This document shows positions 1-7,583 of a stretch of 36,776 nt of DNA, piece after piece. The notes beneath the pieces were generated by a model, which ran no database searches, was not told the origin of the DNA, and worked only from the letters and a program-made list of their open reading frames with translations. Positions within the stretch are counted from its first letter, which is position 1. Every line of letters begins with the position of its first letter. Source of the DNA: Catenulispora pinisilvae (GTDB lineage Bacteria; Actinomycetota; Actinomycetes; Streptomycetales; Catenulisporaceae). The position numbers were made by a program, and so were the translations under genes. The stretch spans positions 1 through 36,776 of the forward strand of contig NZ_JAAFZA010000095.1 of the NCBI RefSeq assembly GCF_015356865.1, read 5' to 3'.

Positions 1-28
1 GGAAGCGTCAGTTGTGTATAAGAGGCAG
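1..28 (+). other. Residual Nextera sequencing adapter (artefact)
   Basis: These 28 bases match the end of the Illumina Nextera read-1 transposase adapter at 25 of 28 positions, including 17 of 19 bases of the Tn5 mosaic end (core TGTGTATAAGAG at 13-24). Mismatches are at positions 3, 12 and 25. Translation in two frames begins MCIRGS and MYKRQ, close or identical to the junk peptides typical of unremoved Nextera adapters. This is library sequence, not genomic DNA, and it marks a contig end. Confidence 0.93.
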
Positions 29-179
29 CTTGGCGGTTTGGTGGCTTGGCGGTTTGGTGGCTTGGTGGCTTGGCGGCTTGGCGGCACGACGGCTCGGCGG
101 CGCGACAGCTTGGCGGCTTGGCAGCCCGACGGCTTCGTGGCTCGGCGGCTTGGGGTTCGGTGGCTTGGCGGTTCGGCAG
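29..179. repeat. Degenerate 8-bp tandem repeat, consensus CTTGGCGG
   Basis: About 19 head-to-tail units of CTTGGCGG and variants (TTTGGTGG, CTTGGTGG, CTCGGCGG, CCCGACGG, CTTCGTGG) run from 29 to 179 in near-perfect 8-nt register; only the unit at 157-163 is one base short. Because 8 is not a multiple of 3, all forward frames stay open and read as Trp/Gly/Leu/Ala/Arg-rich octapeptide repeats. Such an array would break a short-read assembly, which fits the contig ending here. Confidence 0.85.
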
Positions 180-382
180 CGCTGCCGACTGGCGATTGGC
201 AACTCGACACCTCGGCAACTCGCCAGTTCCCTCGGCGGGGGCTGGATGCGGTGTTCGGCGGGGAGCCGCTGACTGCGAAGATCGTGCGTGCGCTCAATAC
301 GGAGGCCGACTTCGGCGAGGTGGCGAAGATCGCGGGCCTGGCCGGAGTTCGGGCAGACCTCAGCGAGCCAGAACTGTGGTGA
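29..382 (+). CDS. Possible 3' end of a truncated gene of unknown function
   Basis: One frame stays open through the octanucleotide array to a TGA at 380-382. From about 242 onward, codons strongly favour G or C in third position, and the translation (LDAVFGGEPLTAKIVRALN and onward, ending SEPELW) looks like an ordinary soluble helical protein rather than repeat translation. No start codon with a ribosome binding site is visible, because the left part is repeat and then adapter. The last 23 bases overlap the converging monooxygenase remnant. I do not recognise the family; it may be a real gene tail or a chance open frame. Confidence 0.3.
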   Translation, partial: LGGLVAWRFGGLVAWRLGGTTARRRDSLAAWQPDGFVARRLGVRWLGGSAALPTGDWQLDTSATRQFPRRGLDAVFGGEPLTAKIVRALNTEADFGEVAKIAGLAGVRADLSEPELW

Positions 383-533
383 GTGCTTGGAGCAGGACCG
401 TCGCCGGGTCGTCGGACACTTCGGCGATGCGCCAGGCGATCACGCCGTCGGGACGGACCAGGCTCGCGCCGGATGCCGCGATGCCGTAATGCCGCACTAG
501 ATTCGCAAGTGCTTCGCGGCAGGCGTGACCGGC
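360..533 (-). pseudogene. C-terminal remnant of a FAD-dependent aromatic monooxygenase
   Basis: The last roughly 57 codons of a minus-strand frame read REALANLVRHYGIAASG, then SLVRPDGVIAWR, then DDPATVLLQALTTVLAR and stop. The pattern L-V-R-P-D-G-x-x-A-W-R followed by DP and an Ala/Leu-rich helix is typical of the thioredoxin-like C-terminal end of PheA/TfdB-type FAD hydroxylases, such as polyketide and rifampicin monooxygenases. Upstream of about 533 the frame is only the antisense of the next gene, so the roughly 450 residues holding the FAD and NADPH sites are missing. This looks like a decayed or truncated gene. The family call rests on motif memory. Confidence 0.5.
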
Positions 534-587
534 GCTGAGCCGCGATGGAGCCGCGATGGCAGCATCGACACCACTAGGCTCGCGCTC

Positions 588-1133
588 ATGATTATCTGGG
601 TGAACGGGACTTTCGGAGTCGGGAAGACCACCGTCTCGGCGTTGCTCGCGGAGGCTGTGCCCGGTGCGCGGATCTTCGACGCCGAGGAGGTCGGCTATCT
701 GTTGCAACCCGTGCTCAAGTCCGTTCCGGTACGGAATTTCCAGGAGTGGCCGCCTTGGCGCCACTTGGTGGTGGAGACGGCTGCCCAGATTCTCGGCTAC
801 GTCGGCGGCACTCTCGTGGTCCCGCAAACCGTGTTGGTGGAGCAGTACTGGGACGAGATCTCGTCCGGCCTGGAGAAAGCGGGTATCCCAGTACGGCACT
901 TCGTGCTGGACGCCGACCGGGAGACGCTCGTCCGGCGCATCGAGACAGACACCGTCATCGATTCCCCGAAGGTACGCCGCTGGCGCATCGACCACGTGCA
1001 GGACTACGAGCAGGCCCTTCCCTGGCTCAGGCGCAAAGGCCGGATCGTCGACACGACCACGCTGACTCCCGCCGAAATAACAACGGTGATTTCGGACGCT
1101 GCTGGACGAGGGCCTACGCGCGGCACGGTCTAG
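588..1133 (+). CDS. TmrB-like P-loop ATP-binding protein
   Basis: A 181-residue soluble protein. It opens with MIIWVNGTFGVGKTTV, a Walker A motif (GTFGVGKT) at residues 7-14, placed directly at the N-terminus as in small nucleoside-kinase-like P-loop proteins. A TmrB-type segment follows (ARIFDAEEVGYLLQ), then a lid-like Arg-rich helix (ADRETLVRRIETD). This matches the TmrB/chloramphenicol-phosphotransferase-like group; TmrB itself binds ATP and confers tunicamycin resistance in Bacillus, but most actinobacterial members are uncharacterised. The ATG at 588 is chosen over an upstream in-frame ATG at 525 because homology starts there. It is monocistronic and converges on the helicase gene. The specific substrate is unknown. 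Confidence 0.75.
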   Translation: MIIWVNGTFGVGKTTVSALLAEAVPGARIFDAEEVGYLLQPVLKSVPVRNFQEWPPWRHLVVETAAQILGYVGGTLVVPQTVLVEQYWDEISSGLEKAGIPVRHFVLDADRETLVRRIETDTVIDSPKVRRWRIDHVQDYEQALPWLRRKGRIVDTTTLTPAEITTVISDAAGRGPTRGTV

Positions 1134-1212
1134 CCCGGTCTCAGTGCCAACCGACATCTTGGGGCAGGGGGCAGGGATGCCGGCGGTTCTCAGTCGCCGA
1201 CCCAGCGACGAC

Positions 1213-3012
1213 CTACTGCCCGCCCTCAGCAGCCCAGCGCCGCACCATATCGATCCGCTTCTGCAACTGCGTGGCCGTGGCCTGCGCGACCGCCGGTCCC
1301 CCGCACGTCCGTCGCAGCTCGCCGTGGATCGTCCCATGCGGCTTGCCTGTTTTGTGGTGCCACGCGCCGACCAGGCCTTGGAGCTCCTTGCGGAGCTCCA
1401 GCAGCTGCTTGCGCGTCATCACCGGGCGTTCCTCGGCGCCGACGATCGCCTCGGCCTGCGAGCGCAGCAGTGCTTTCTTGCGGGCGCTGCTCAGGTGCAT
1501 CTGCTGGCGTTTGGCCAGCAGTACCTTGATGTGCTCCGGGTCCAGCAGGCCGGGGAGTCCCAGGTAGTCCGCCTCCTCGCGTGAGCCGGGGTCGGCGGGG
1601 AGGCCGAACTCGGCGCCGTCGTAGAGGACGCGGTCGAACTCGGCCTCGGAATTGAGGGCCTGGAAGGTGAAGAGCTCCTCTTCGTAGCCCTGTTCCTTCT
1701 CTGTGCGGTTGGCCTCCGCGAGTAGTGCCTCCTCCTCGCCCCACACGTCCTCGGTGGTGGTGGCCTCGGTCGGCTTGTCGAGGGCGTGGTCTCGGTGCTT
1801 CTCCATCTCGTTCGCGAACTCCAGGAGCGTCGGAATCGAGGGGACGAAGACCGAGGCGGTCTCGCCGTGGCGGCGGGCACGGACGAAGCGGCCGACCGCC
1901 TGCGCGAAGAACAGCGGTGTGGAGATGGCCGTCGCGTAGACGCCGACCGCCAGGCGCGGGACGTCCACGCCCTCCGACACCATGCGGACCGCGACCATCC
2001 AGCGGTCGTCGTTCTCGGAGAACTCCGTGATGTTCGCCGATGCCGAGGGGTCGTCCGAGACCACGACCGTCGGCCGCTGTCCGGTGATGTCCTTGAGCAT
2101 GTCCGCGTAGGCCCGGGCCGCGCCCTGGTCGGTGGCGATGACCAGCCCGCCGGCGTCCGGGATGCCGCGCCGCACCTCGCGCAGCCGGCGGTCCGCCGCA
2201 CGCAGCACCTGCGGCATCCAGTCGCCGGCCGGGTCCAGCGCGGTGCGCCAGGCCTGTTTGACAGCGTCCTGCGTCATCGGTTCGTTGAGCTGCATGGCGA
2301 TCTCGTCGCCGGCCTTGGTGCGCCAGCGCATGCGGCCGGCGTAGGACATGAAGACGACTGGCCGGACCACGCCGTCAGCCAGCGCGGAGCCGTAGCCGTA
2401 TGAGTAGTCCGCGATACTGCGGCGGATACCCTCGTTGTCCGGCGCGTACGTGACGAACGGGATCGGGTTCGTGTCCGAGCGGAACGGCGTGCCGGTCAGC
2501 GCCAGCCGCTTCGTCGCCGGCTCGAAGGCCTCGTAGGTCGCCTCGCCCCAGGACTTGGAGTCGCCGGCGTGGTGGATCTCGTCCAGGATCACCAGGGTCC
2601 TGCGACCCTCGACGCGGTTCCGGTGCAGCATCGGGTGCGCGGCCACGCCGGCGTAGGTCACCGCGATGCCCTGGTAGTCCCGCGAAGTACCGCCGGTCAC
2701 GCCGCTGTAGTTGGGGTCGATCCTTATCCCGACCCGGTGTGCCGCCTCAGCCCACTGCGTCTTCAGGTGCTCGGTCGGCGCCACGATCGTGATGGTGTTC
2801 ACCACGTGCCGGTCCAGCAGGTCCGTGGCGATCCGCAGCGCGAAGGTGGTCTTGCCGGCGCCGGGGGTGGCGACCGCCAGGAAGTCCCGCGGCTCGTGCT
2901 CCATGTACTCGTCCAGCGCCGCCTGCTGCCAGGCCCGCAGCCTCCCGGCGGTGCCGCGTGCGGCCCGGTCCGGGTAGGACGGGGACAGATGGGAGGCCGC
3001 CGAGATGCTCAC
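1213..3012 (-). CDS. DEAD/DEAH-box (SF2) helicase
   Basis: A 599-residue superfamily 2 helicase. Visible motifs: Walker A TPGAGKTT (49-56), Walker B/DEAH-type DEIH (144-147), motif III TGTPFRS (173-179), and motif VI QAVGRFVRAR (371-380) with arginine fingers. Two RecA-like domains are followed by about 200 residues of acidic, Arg/Lys-rich C-terminus with no recognised domain. The architecture resembles the XPB/ResIII-like helicases conserved in actinobacteria; an ATP-driven nucleic-acid remodelling role, perhaps DNA repair, is family knowledge and not shown here. The GTG start at 3012 is preceded by a strong GAGGAGG ribosome binding site. It is separated by 70 bp from the molybdenum-hydroxylase operon and is probably transcribed downstream of it. 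Confidence 0.88.
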   Translation of the reverse strand: MSISAASHLSPSYPDRAARGTAGRLRAWQQAALDEYMEHEPRDFLAVATPGAGKTTFALRIATDLLDRHVVNTITIVAPTEHLKTQWAEAAHRVGIRIDPNYSGVTGGTSRDYQGIAVTYAGVAAHPMLHRNRVEGRRTLVILDEIHHAGDSKSWGEATYEAFEPATKRLALTGTPFRSDTNPIPFVTYAPDNEGIRRSIADYSYGYGSALADGVVRPVVFMSYAGRMRWRTKAGDEIAMQLNEPMTQDAVKQAWRTALDPAGDWMPQVLRAADRRLREVRRGIPDAGGLVIATDQGAARAYADMLKDITGQRPTVVVSDDPSASANITEFSENDDRWMVAVRMVSEGVDVPRLAVGVYATAISTPLFFAQAVGRFVRARRHGETASVFVPSIPTLLEFANEMEKHRDHALDKPTEATTTEDVWGEEEALLAEANRTEKEQGYEEELFTFQALNSEAEFDRVLYDGAEFGLPADPGSREEADYLGLPGLLDPEHIKVLLAKRQQMHLSSARKKALLRSQAEAIVGAEERPVMTRKQLLELRKELQGLVGAWHHKTGKPHGTIHGELRRTCGGPAVAQATATQLQKRIDMVRRWAAEGGQ

Positions 3013-3082
3013 GGTTCCTCCTCTTGTTCCACCCGCTTGCCATGCTGTTGATCGACGGGTCCGTAAGGACCGACCCCCGAGA

Positions 3083-5368
3083 TTACCTCAACTCCAGGAC
3101 CCACCACGCCCGATCGGGGCGCAACGGCAGTCGAAGCGGTGAACCGCCCTGCGGATCGCCGACGGCGTCCCGGATCGCGGCCAGGACGGCGGCCGGGGTG
3201 GCCATCACCGACAGGTCGCCGACCGGCTTCATGCCGCCCAGCGGGGGCGCGGCGACCGGCAGGCCGTCCGGGCCGATCTCCTCCTTGGCGTCCTCGGCGG
3301 TCTCCAGCAACGCGGCGACCACGACCTCGGGGGCGTCCATCGTCGAGGGCTCGCCCCAGCCGAAGGGCAGATCCGAGCCCTCGGACAGGACGAAGCCGAC
3401 GCCGGCCACCGCTCCGGAGGCGACGCGGTGCACGGCCCGGTCCCGGACCGCGACCCGGCCCGCGTCCTGGGCGATCGCCACCTGGACCACGTTCACCAGC
3501 CCGAGTTCGGTGTCCACGTCCACGACCGCGCGCACCGCGCCGACCGCGACGCTGGCGGAGTCGGAGGTGCCGGTGAGGGCGGGCATGGCCAGCATCCGGA
3601 ACTCGCCGTCGCCGCGCACCACGCGGCCCGGGGGCAGGCACTGCCGGTAGGCGTCGTCCAGCGGGAGGTGGAAGACGTCGTCGTGGGACACCAGGTAGCC
3701 GTCGATGACCTTCAGCAGCCCGCCGTCGATGCCGATCTGCTCGGCCAGCGGGCGGAAGAGCTTGGCACGGACCTGTTTCGCGGCCGCCTCGACCGCGCTG
3801 CCGTGCACCCACGCCGGGTGCGTGACGGCCGTGGAGGAGGGCAGCGAGCCGGGGTCCTCCGGCGCCCGGACGGCGACCCGCTCCGGCGGGACGCCGAGGG
3901 TGCGCTCGACCGTGGTGCGGATCAGATCGTGCAGGCCCGAGCCGGTCTCCACGGCCGAGCAGGCGACGGTGGCGGCCGGGCCGTCCGGGGTCATCGAGAC
4001 CAGCACGACGGCGGTCGCGTACTCCCCCAACTGCGTCGGGTTCGACAGGTCGGCCATGCCCAACGCCACGCCGACGCCACGCCGGATCCGGGTCAGTTCC
4101 CCAGTCCGGCCAACGGTTCCGGGGTATTCGCGGATATCCGGTCCCGGCGGGAAACTCGGCATCGGGGTGTCCAGGATCTCGTGCAGACAGTCCGGGATCG
4201 GCACCGGAGCGGCGGCCGGCTTGCCCAGCGGATCGCTCGCGTCCGGCATCAGATCGCCGGGTCGCAGCAGGTTGCGGAGCCGGACCTCCAGCCCGCCCAG
4301 CCCGACCGCCGAGCCCGCGGCGTCCATCTGGGCCTCGTACGCCGCGCAGGTCAGGGCTCCGCCACCGCCGCGCACCCGGCCGGCCGGCGGGTTGTTCGTG
4401 CGCACCACCCGGCCGGTGACCCGGACATTCGGCACCCGGTAGGGGCCGACCGCCAGCCGGCAGGCCTCCTCCAGGATGTCGATCGTGGTGGAGGCGTAGG
4501 CGCCGCCGTCGAGCAGGATGTCCGCCTCGACCGCGACCAGGGCGCCGTCCTCGCCCACCACGTGCCGGTAGCGCAGCGAGGCCGCGGGGCGGCCCGGGTG
4601 CGCCGGGGCGTCGCGCGGCACCACCGCCTTCACCGGCCGGCCGGTGGCCAGCGCCAGCAGCGCGGCCTGGACCTGGAGCCCGACGTCCTCGCGGTGGGTG
4701 TCGGCGCCGCCGACCCGGGTCGGGATGACGTGCACCTTCTCCACCGGCAGGCCCAGGCACTGCGCGACCACCTCGCGGTCGCCGCGCGGGGAGACGGTGG
4801 CCACGTAGATCTCGATCCCGCGCTCACCGTTCGGCACCGCGATCACCACGGCCGGGGCCGCGGGGCGGGCGTCGAGGCCGTCGAAGACGTACTCGCCCCG
4901 GACCACCTTGCGCCCGGCCGACTCGGCGCTGGCCGGATCGGCCAGCGTCGCCGGATCGGCGCCGAAGGCCAAGGTGGTGGTGTGCAGGACGTTGCCGTCG
5001 GGGTGGATCGGGGGCGCGGTCGAGGCCTGATCCGGGTCGTGCAGCGGCCGCAGCGGGTCCCAGATCACCCGCACCCGCTCGGCGGCGCGGCGGGCCAGCG
5101 CCGGGTGCTCGGCGGCGACCACGGCCACCGGCTCGCCGATGTAGCGGGCCACGTCGGCGGCCAGCACCGGCTGGTCGATGGAGCGCGGGCCGTGGAAGTT
5201 GTAGCCGGGCAGGTCGGCGGCGGACAGGACGGCGTGCACGCCCGGGACGGCGCGCGCCGCCCGCATGTCCAGGCCGCGGATCGCCGCGCTGGCGTGCGGG
5301 GAGCGGCGTACACCCATCCACAGCATGCCCTCGGCCCGCAGGTCGGCGGGGAACTTGGGCTCGGTCAC
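3083..5368 (-). CDS. Xanthine-dehydrogenase-family molybdopterin subunit (divergent)
   Basis: A 761-residue large subunit of the xanthine/CO-dehydrogenase (CoxL/XdhB-like) family. The a/b hammerhead (about 8-105) and the MoCo-binding halves are recognisable, for example GxREDxxLQxxAALLAL around 226-240 and YEAQMD near 344. Catalytic motifs deviate: the expected GGxFGG(R/K)E reads GGADTHRED (220-228), the second MoCo loop reads RVRGGGGALT (331-340), and the C-terminal GxGE motif carrying the catalytic glutamate reads PVGDLS, with Asp near 718. The GTG start at 5368 overlaps the stop of the 2Fe-2S gene (GTGA), so the two are translationally coupled. The substrate is unknown; enzymatic activity is uncertain given these changes. 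Confidence 0.82.
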   Translation of the reverse strand: MTEPKFPADLRAEGMLWMGVRRSPHASAAIRGLDMRAARAVPGVHAVLSAADLPGYNFHGPRSIDQPVLAADVARYIGEPVAVVAAEHPALARRAAERVRVIWDPLRPLHDPDQASTAPPIHPDGNVLHTTTLAFGADPATLADPASAESAGRKVVRGEYVFDGLDARPAAPAVVIAVPNGERGIEIYVATVSPRGDREVVAQCLGLPVEKVHVIPTRVGGADTHREDVGLQVQAALLALATGRPVKAVVPRDAPAHPGRPAASLRYRHVVGEDGALVAVEADILLDGGAYASTTIDILEEACRLAVGPYRVPNVRVTGRVVRTNNPPAGRVRGGGGALTCAAYEAQMDAAGSAVGLGGLEVRLRNLLRPGDLMPDASDPLGKPAAAPVPIPDCLHEILDTPMPSFPPGPDIREYPGTVGRTGELTRIRRGVGVALGMADLSNPTQLGEYATAVVLVSMTPDGPAATVACSAVETGSGLHDLIRTTVERTLGVPPERVAVRAPEDPGSLPSSTAVTHPAWVHGSAVEAAAKQVRAKLFRPLAEQIGIDGGLLKVIDGYLVSHDDVFHLPLDDAYRQCLPPGRVVRGDGEFRMLAMPALTGTSDSASVAVGAVRAVVDVDTELGLVNVVQVAIAQDAGRVAVRDRAVHRVASGAVAGVGFVLSEGSDLPFGWGEPSTMDAPEVVVAALLETAEDAKEEIGPDGLPVAAPPLGGMKPVGDLSVMATPAAVLAAIRDAVGDPQGGSPLRLPLRPDRAWWVLELR

Positions 5369-5931
5369 GACTCTGTTTCCCCCGCCTCGATCACCAGCAC
5401 GGCCATCTCGCCGGAGTCCCCGCCCGCCGGGCCCCTGGTGCCGCCGTCGCCGACGCCGGCCTCCTTCGCCCGGGCCACGGCCTCGATCCAGCGTCCCGAT
5501 TCGGCGCACCGGCAGACCAGCCCGGCCAGTGCCTCGCGGATGGCCGCCGGGCCGGGATCGGCGTTGCGGCGCAACAGATCGGTGATGGCGACGGTGAGCG
5601 CGGGGGCGCAGAACCCGCAGGGGCTCGCGTTGGCCGCCACGACCGCCTCGCGCGCGGCCTCGAAGGCCGCGTCCTGGGGCGTGCGCACGTCCCGGTCCGC
5701 CGCGGCGACCGCGGGCACCAGACAGGCCGCCGCCGGGCGGCCGTCCAGGGTCACCAGACAGGACCCGCATTCCCCGATCGAGCAGCCGTCGCGCGGCTCG
5801 TCGAGGTCCAGGCGCTCGCGCAACACCGCCAGCAGCGAGTCGCCGATCCACACCTGCGGCACCGGATATTCGTGCCCGTCGACGCGCAGCGTCAGGCCGA
5901 CGGCCGGCCATTCGACCGCCGACTCGCTCAC
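5365..5931 (-). CDS. 2Fe-2S subunit of molybdenum hydroxylase
   Basis: A 188-residue CoxS/XdhC-type iron-sulfur subunit that passes electrons between the molybdenum and flavin subunits. The N-terminal ferredoxin-like cluster has C50, C55, C58 and C70 (CSIGECGSC then C), and the C-terminal four-helix cluster has C105, C108 (CGFC), C140 and C142 (CRC). All eight ligands are intact, unlike the degenerate motifs of the partner subunit. A 35-residue Gly/Glu-rich tail extends past the usual end. The gene starts at GTG 5931 and is coupled to the large-subunit gene by a 4-bp overlap. The flavin subunit lies 87 bp upstream, in the order FAD, FeS, Mo. Confidence 0.9.
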   Translation of the reverse strand: MSESAVEWPAVGLTLRVDGHEYPVPQVWIGDSLLAVLRERLDLDEPRDGCSIGECGSCLVTLDGRPAAACLVPAVAAADRDVRTPQDAAFEAAREAVVAANASPCGFCAPALTVAITDLLRRNADPGPAAIREALAGLVCRCAESGRWIEAVARAKEAGVGDGGTRGPAGGDSGEMAVLVIEAGETES

Positions 5932-5970
5932 CTGTGGCTCACTGGTCCTTCCCCCTTGCCCGACACGTTT

Positions 5971-6015
5971 CTACTGTTGTCTCTTCTGCTGTTGTCTCTA
6001 CTGCTGTCCAACTGC
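5971..6015. repeat. 15-nt imperfect tandem repeat in the coxM-coxS-like gap
   Basis: Two adjacent 15-nt units at 5971-5985 and 5986-6000 share CTGTTGTCTCT exactly, and a third, weaker unit follows to 6015. They fill half of the 87-bp gap between the flavin and iron-sulfur genes. No hairpin or promoter is evident; this looks like slippage-generated sequence. Confidence 0.6.
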
Positions 6016-6018
6016 TGG

Positions 6019-7575
6019 CTACTGGTCCTGGTTCCGTGCCTGTTCAGCCCGCTCGACTTCGGCGCGCTCGACCCGCTGCTTGGCGCGCTGGAAGTCCGCT
6101 CGCTTCTGCAACTCGCGGACCTGGTCCAGCCAGCCCAGCGGCGGCAGGGCGCGCAGCAGGGCGCGGCGGGCACAGATCTCCACGGCCTTGCGACGATACG
6201 GGTCGCCGCCCCCGCCGAGGGTGCCGCTCCCGTCACCGTAGACGAGGGAGTCGGCGACCAGGCGGCCGAAGGTCTCATAGACGGTCGGGTCGGCGATCGC
6301 GGCGGCGTCCCAGTCCACCTGCTCGGCCAGCCAGCGGTCGGCGTGGTCGGCGCGCAGCAGGGTCGGCAGCCCGCCGCGGCCGGTGCCGGAGGGCAGCCCG
6401 GCCAGCGCCATCGCGCCGACCACGCAGGTCGCGCTGCGCCGGGCCGGGTCGACGGCCAGCATGATCGACAGGATCGCCCGGGAGATGCCGCCGCGGACGC
6501 CGATCTTCATGAAGCCCTGCATGCCCTCCACGACCGGCACCCGGGCGCCGACGACCAGCTCGCCGGGCGCGATCTGGGGCACGCCGTCGCGGTCATAGAA
6601 GTCGGACACGGTCACGGTCCGCACGCCGTCGGCGGAGGCCACCAGCACCGAGGCGCCGAGCGCGGCGAGCACCACCGGCAGGTCGGCCGAGGCCGGGCCG
6701 ACGACCAGGTTGCCGCCGAGGGTGGCGACCGCGCGGATGTGCGGGGCGCCGACCGTGCGCACGGCCTGGTTCAGCGCGGGCACCTGCTGGCGCAGGTCGC
6801 GCTGCTGCATCTCGGCCAGCGTCAGGCCGGCGTGCAGCAGCACCTCGCCGGAGCCGGTGGACCAGCCGCGCAGCTCGGCGCAGCGGTGCAGGGTCAGGAC
6901 GGTGCCGGGGTGGCGGCGGCCGGCGGTGATGTCCGGCATGGCCACGGTGCCGCCGGCGATGATCACGGCGTCCGGGTGCTCGGCCAGGACCTGGACGGCT
7001 TCGACCACGGTTTGCGGGCCGAACAGGGAGCGGGCGGCGGTGACGGCGGAGCCGGCCAGGCCGGGGCCGATGGGCGGCTGGTCTGCTGCCGGGTTCGGGG
7101 CTGGGCCGCTTGCCGCGCCGGGTGGGCCCGCGTCGGCCGGAGGGGCTGGAGTGGTTTCGGCCGCTGTGCCCGAGCCGCCTGGAGTGCCCGGAGCGGAAAC
7201 GCCGGGAACGCCCGCTGTACCCGAGCCAGCGAACCAGCTCGCTCCCGCCGCATCGGACCCGCTGTCGGCAGCGGCCATGGCCATCGGCGCGTTCGCGGCA
7301 GCCGAGCCATTGCCTGCGCGATTCGCGCCCGGCCGCCCAGCTGCCCCGGCCGCGGCCGAACCCGACCGCTCGGCTATCTCGTCCTCGCCGCCGTCATCCT
7401 CGAAAGTGCCCAGCTCGAACCCAGGCCGCTCGCCCTCGCCCCCGAAGACCAGCGCGCCGTCCGGGCTCCCGCCGGACCGCACCGGGACCGCGTGACCACC
7501 GGCCGGCCCGGCCGCGCCGGCACCGCCGCCGAATCCCCCGTCGCCGCCGGACGGCCCGAAACCGTCCGGCCCCAT
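6019..7575 (-). CDS. FAD-binding subunit of molybdenum hydroxylase with long disordered N-terminus
   Basis: The last roughly 335 residues are a CoxM-type flavin subunit: SLFGPQTVVEAVQVLAEHP, the FAD-pyrophosphate motif AGGTVAMPDI, and a second motif ATLGGNLVVGPASADLP, then a CO-dehydrogenase flavoprotein C-terminal domain ending PYRRKAVEICARRAL. Two oddities stand out. With the ATG at 7575 the protein is 518 residues, and about 180 N-terminal residues are Gly/Ala/Pro/Ser-rich low-complexity sequence with an acidic patch (EDDGGEDE). The C-terminus carries an extra charged coil (RAKQRVERAEVERAEQ). An internal start is possible, but codon bias stays coding-like throughout. It starts 8 bp after the DUF3039 stop and is the first subunit gene of the operon. 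Confidence 0.8.
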   Translation of the reverse strand: MGPDGFGPSGGDGGFGGGAGAAGPAGGHAVPVRSGGSPDGALVFGGEGERPGFELGTFEDDGGEDEIAERSGSAAAGAAGRPGANRAGNGSAAANAPMAMAAADSGSDAAGASWFAGSGTAGVPGVSAPGTPGGSGTAAETTPAPPADAGPPGAASGPAPNPAADQPPIGPGLAGSAVTAARSLFGPQTVVEAVQVLAEHPDAVIIAGGTVAMPDITAGRRHPGTVLTLHRCAELRGWSTGSGEVLLHAGLTLAEMQQRDLRQQVPALNQAVRTVGAPHIRAVATLGGNLVVGPASADLPVVLAALGASVLVASADGVRTVTVSDFYDRDGVPQIAPGELVVGARVPVVEGMQGFMKIGVRGGISRAILSIMLAVDPARRSATCVVGAMALAGLPSGTGRGGLPTLLRADHADRWLAEQVDWDAAAIADPTVYETFGRLVADSLVYGDGSGTLGGGGDPYRRKAVEICARRALLRALPPLGWLDQVRELQKRADFQRAKQRVERAEVERAEQARNQDQ

Positions 7576-7583
7576 GATCCCGG

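Noticed and set aside
360-1337. A 325-codon minus-strand frame across the TmrB-like gene
   Set aside because: Only its last 57 codons resemble a protein family; the rest is antisense of the P-loop gene, whose motifs are clear on the plus strand.
3428-6241. A 937-codon plus-strand frame opposite the molybdenum-hydroxylase genes
   Set aside because: It is His/Arg/Gly/Asp-rich shadow translation caused by high GC at third positions of the minus-strand genes, with no domain signature.
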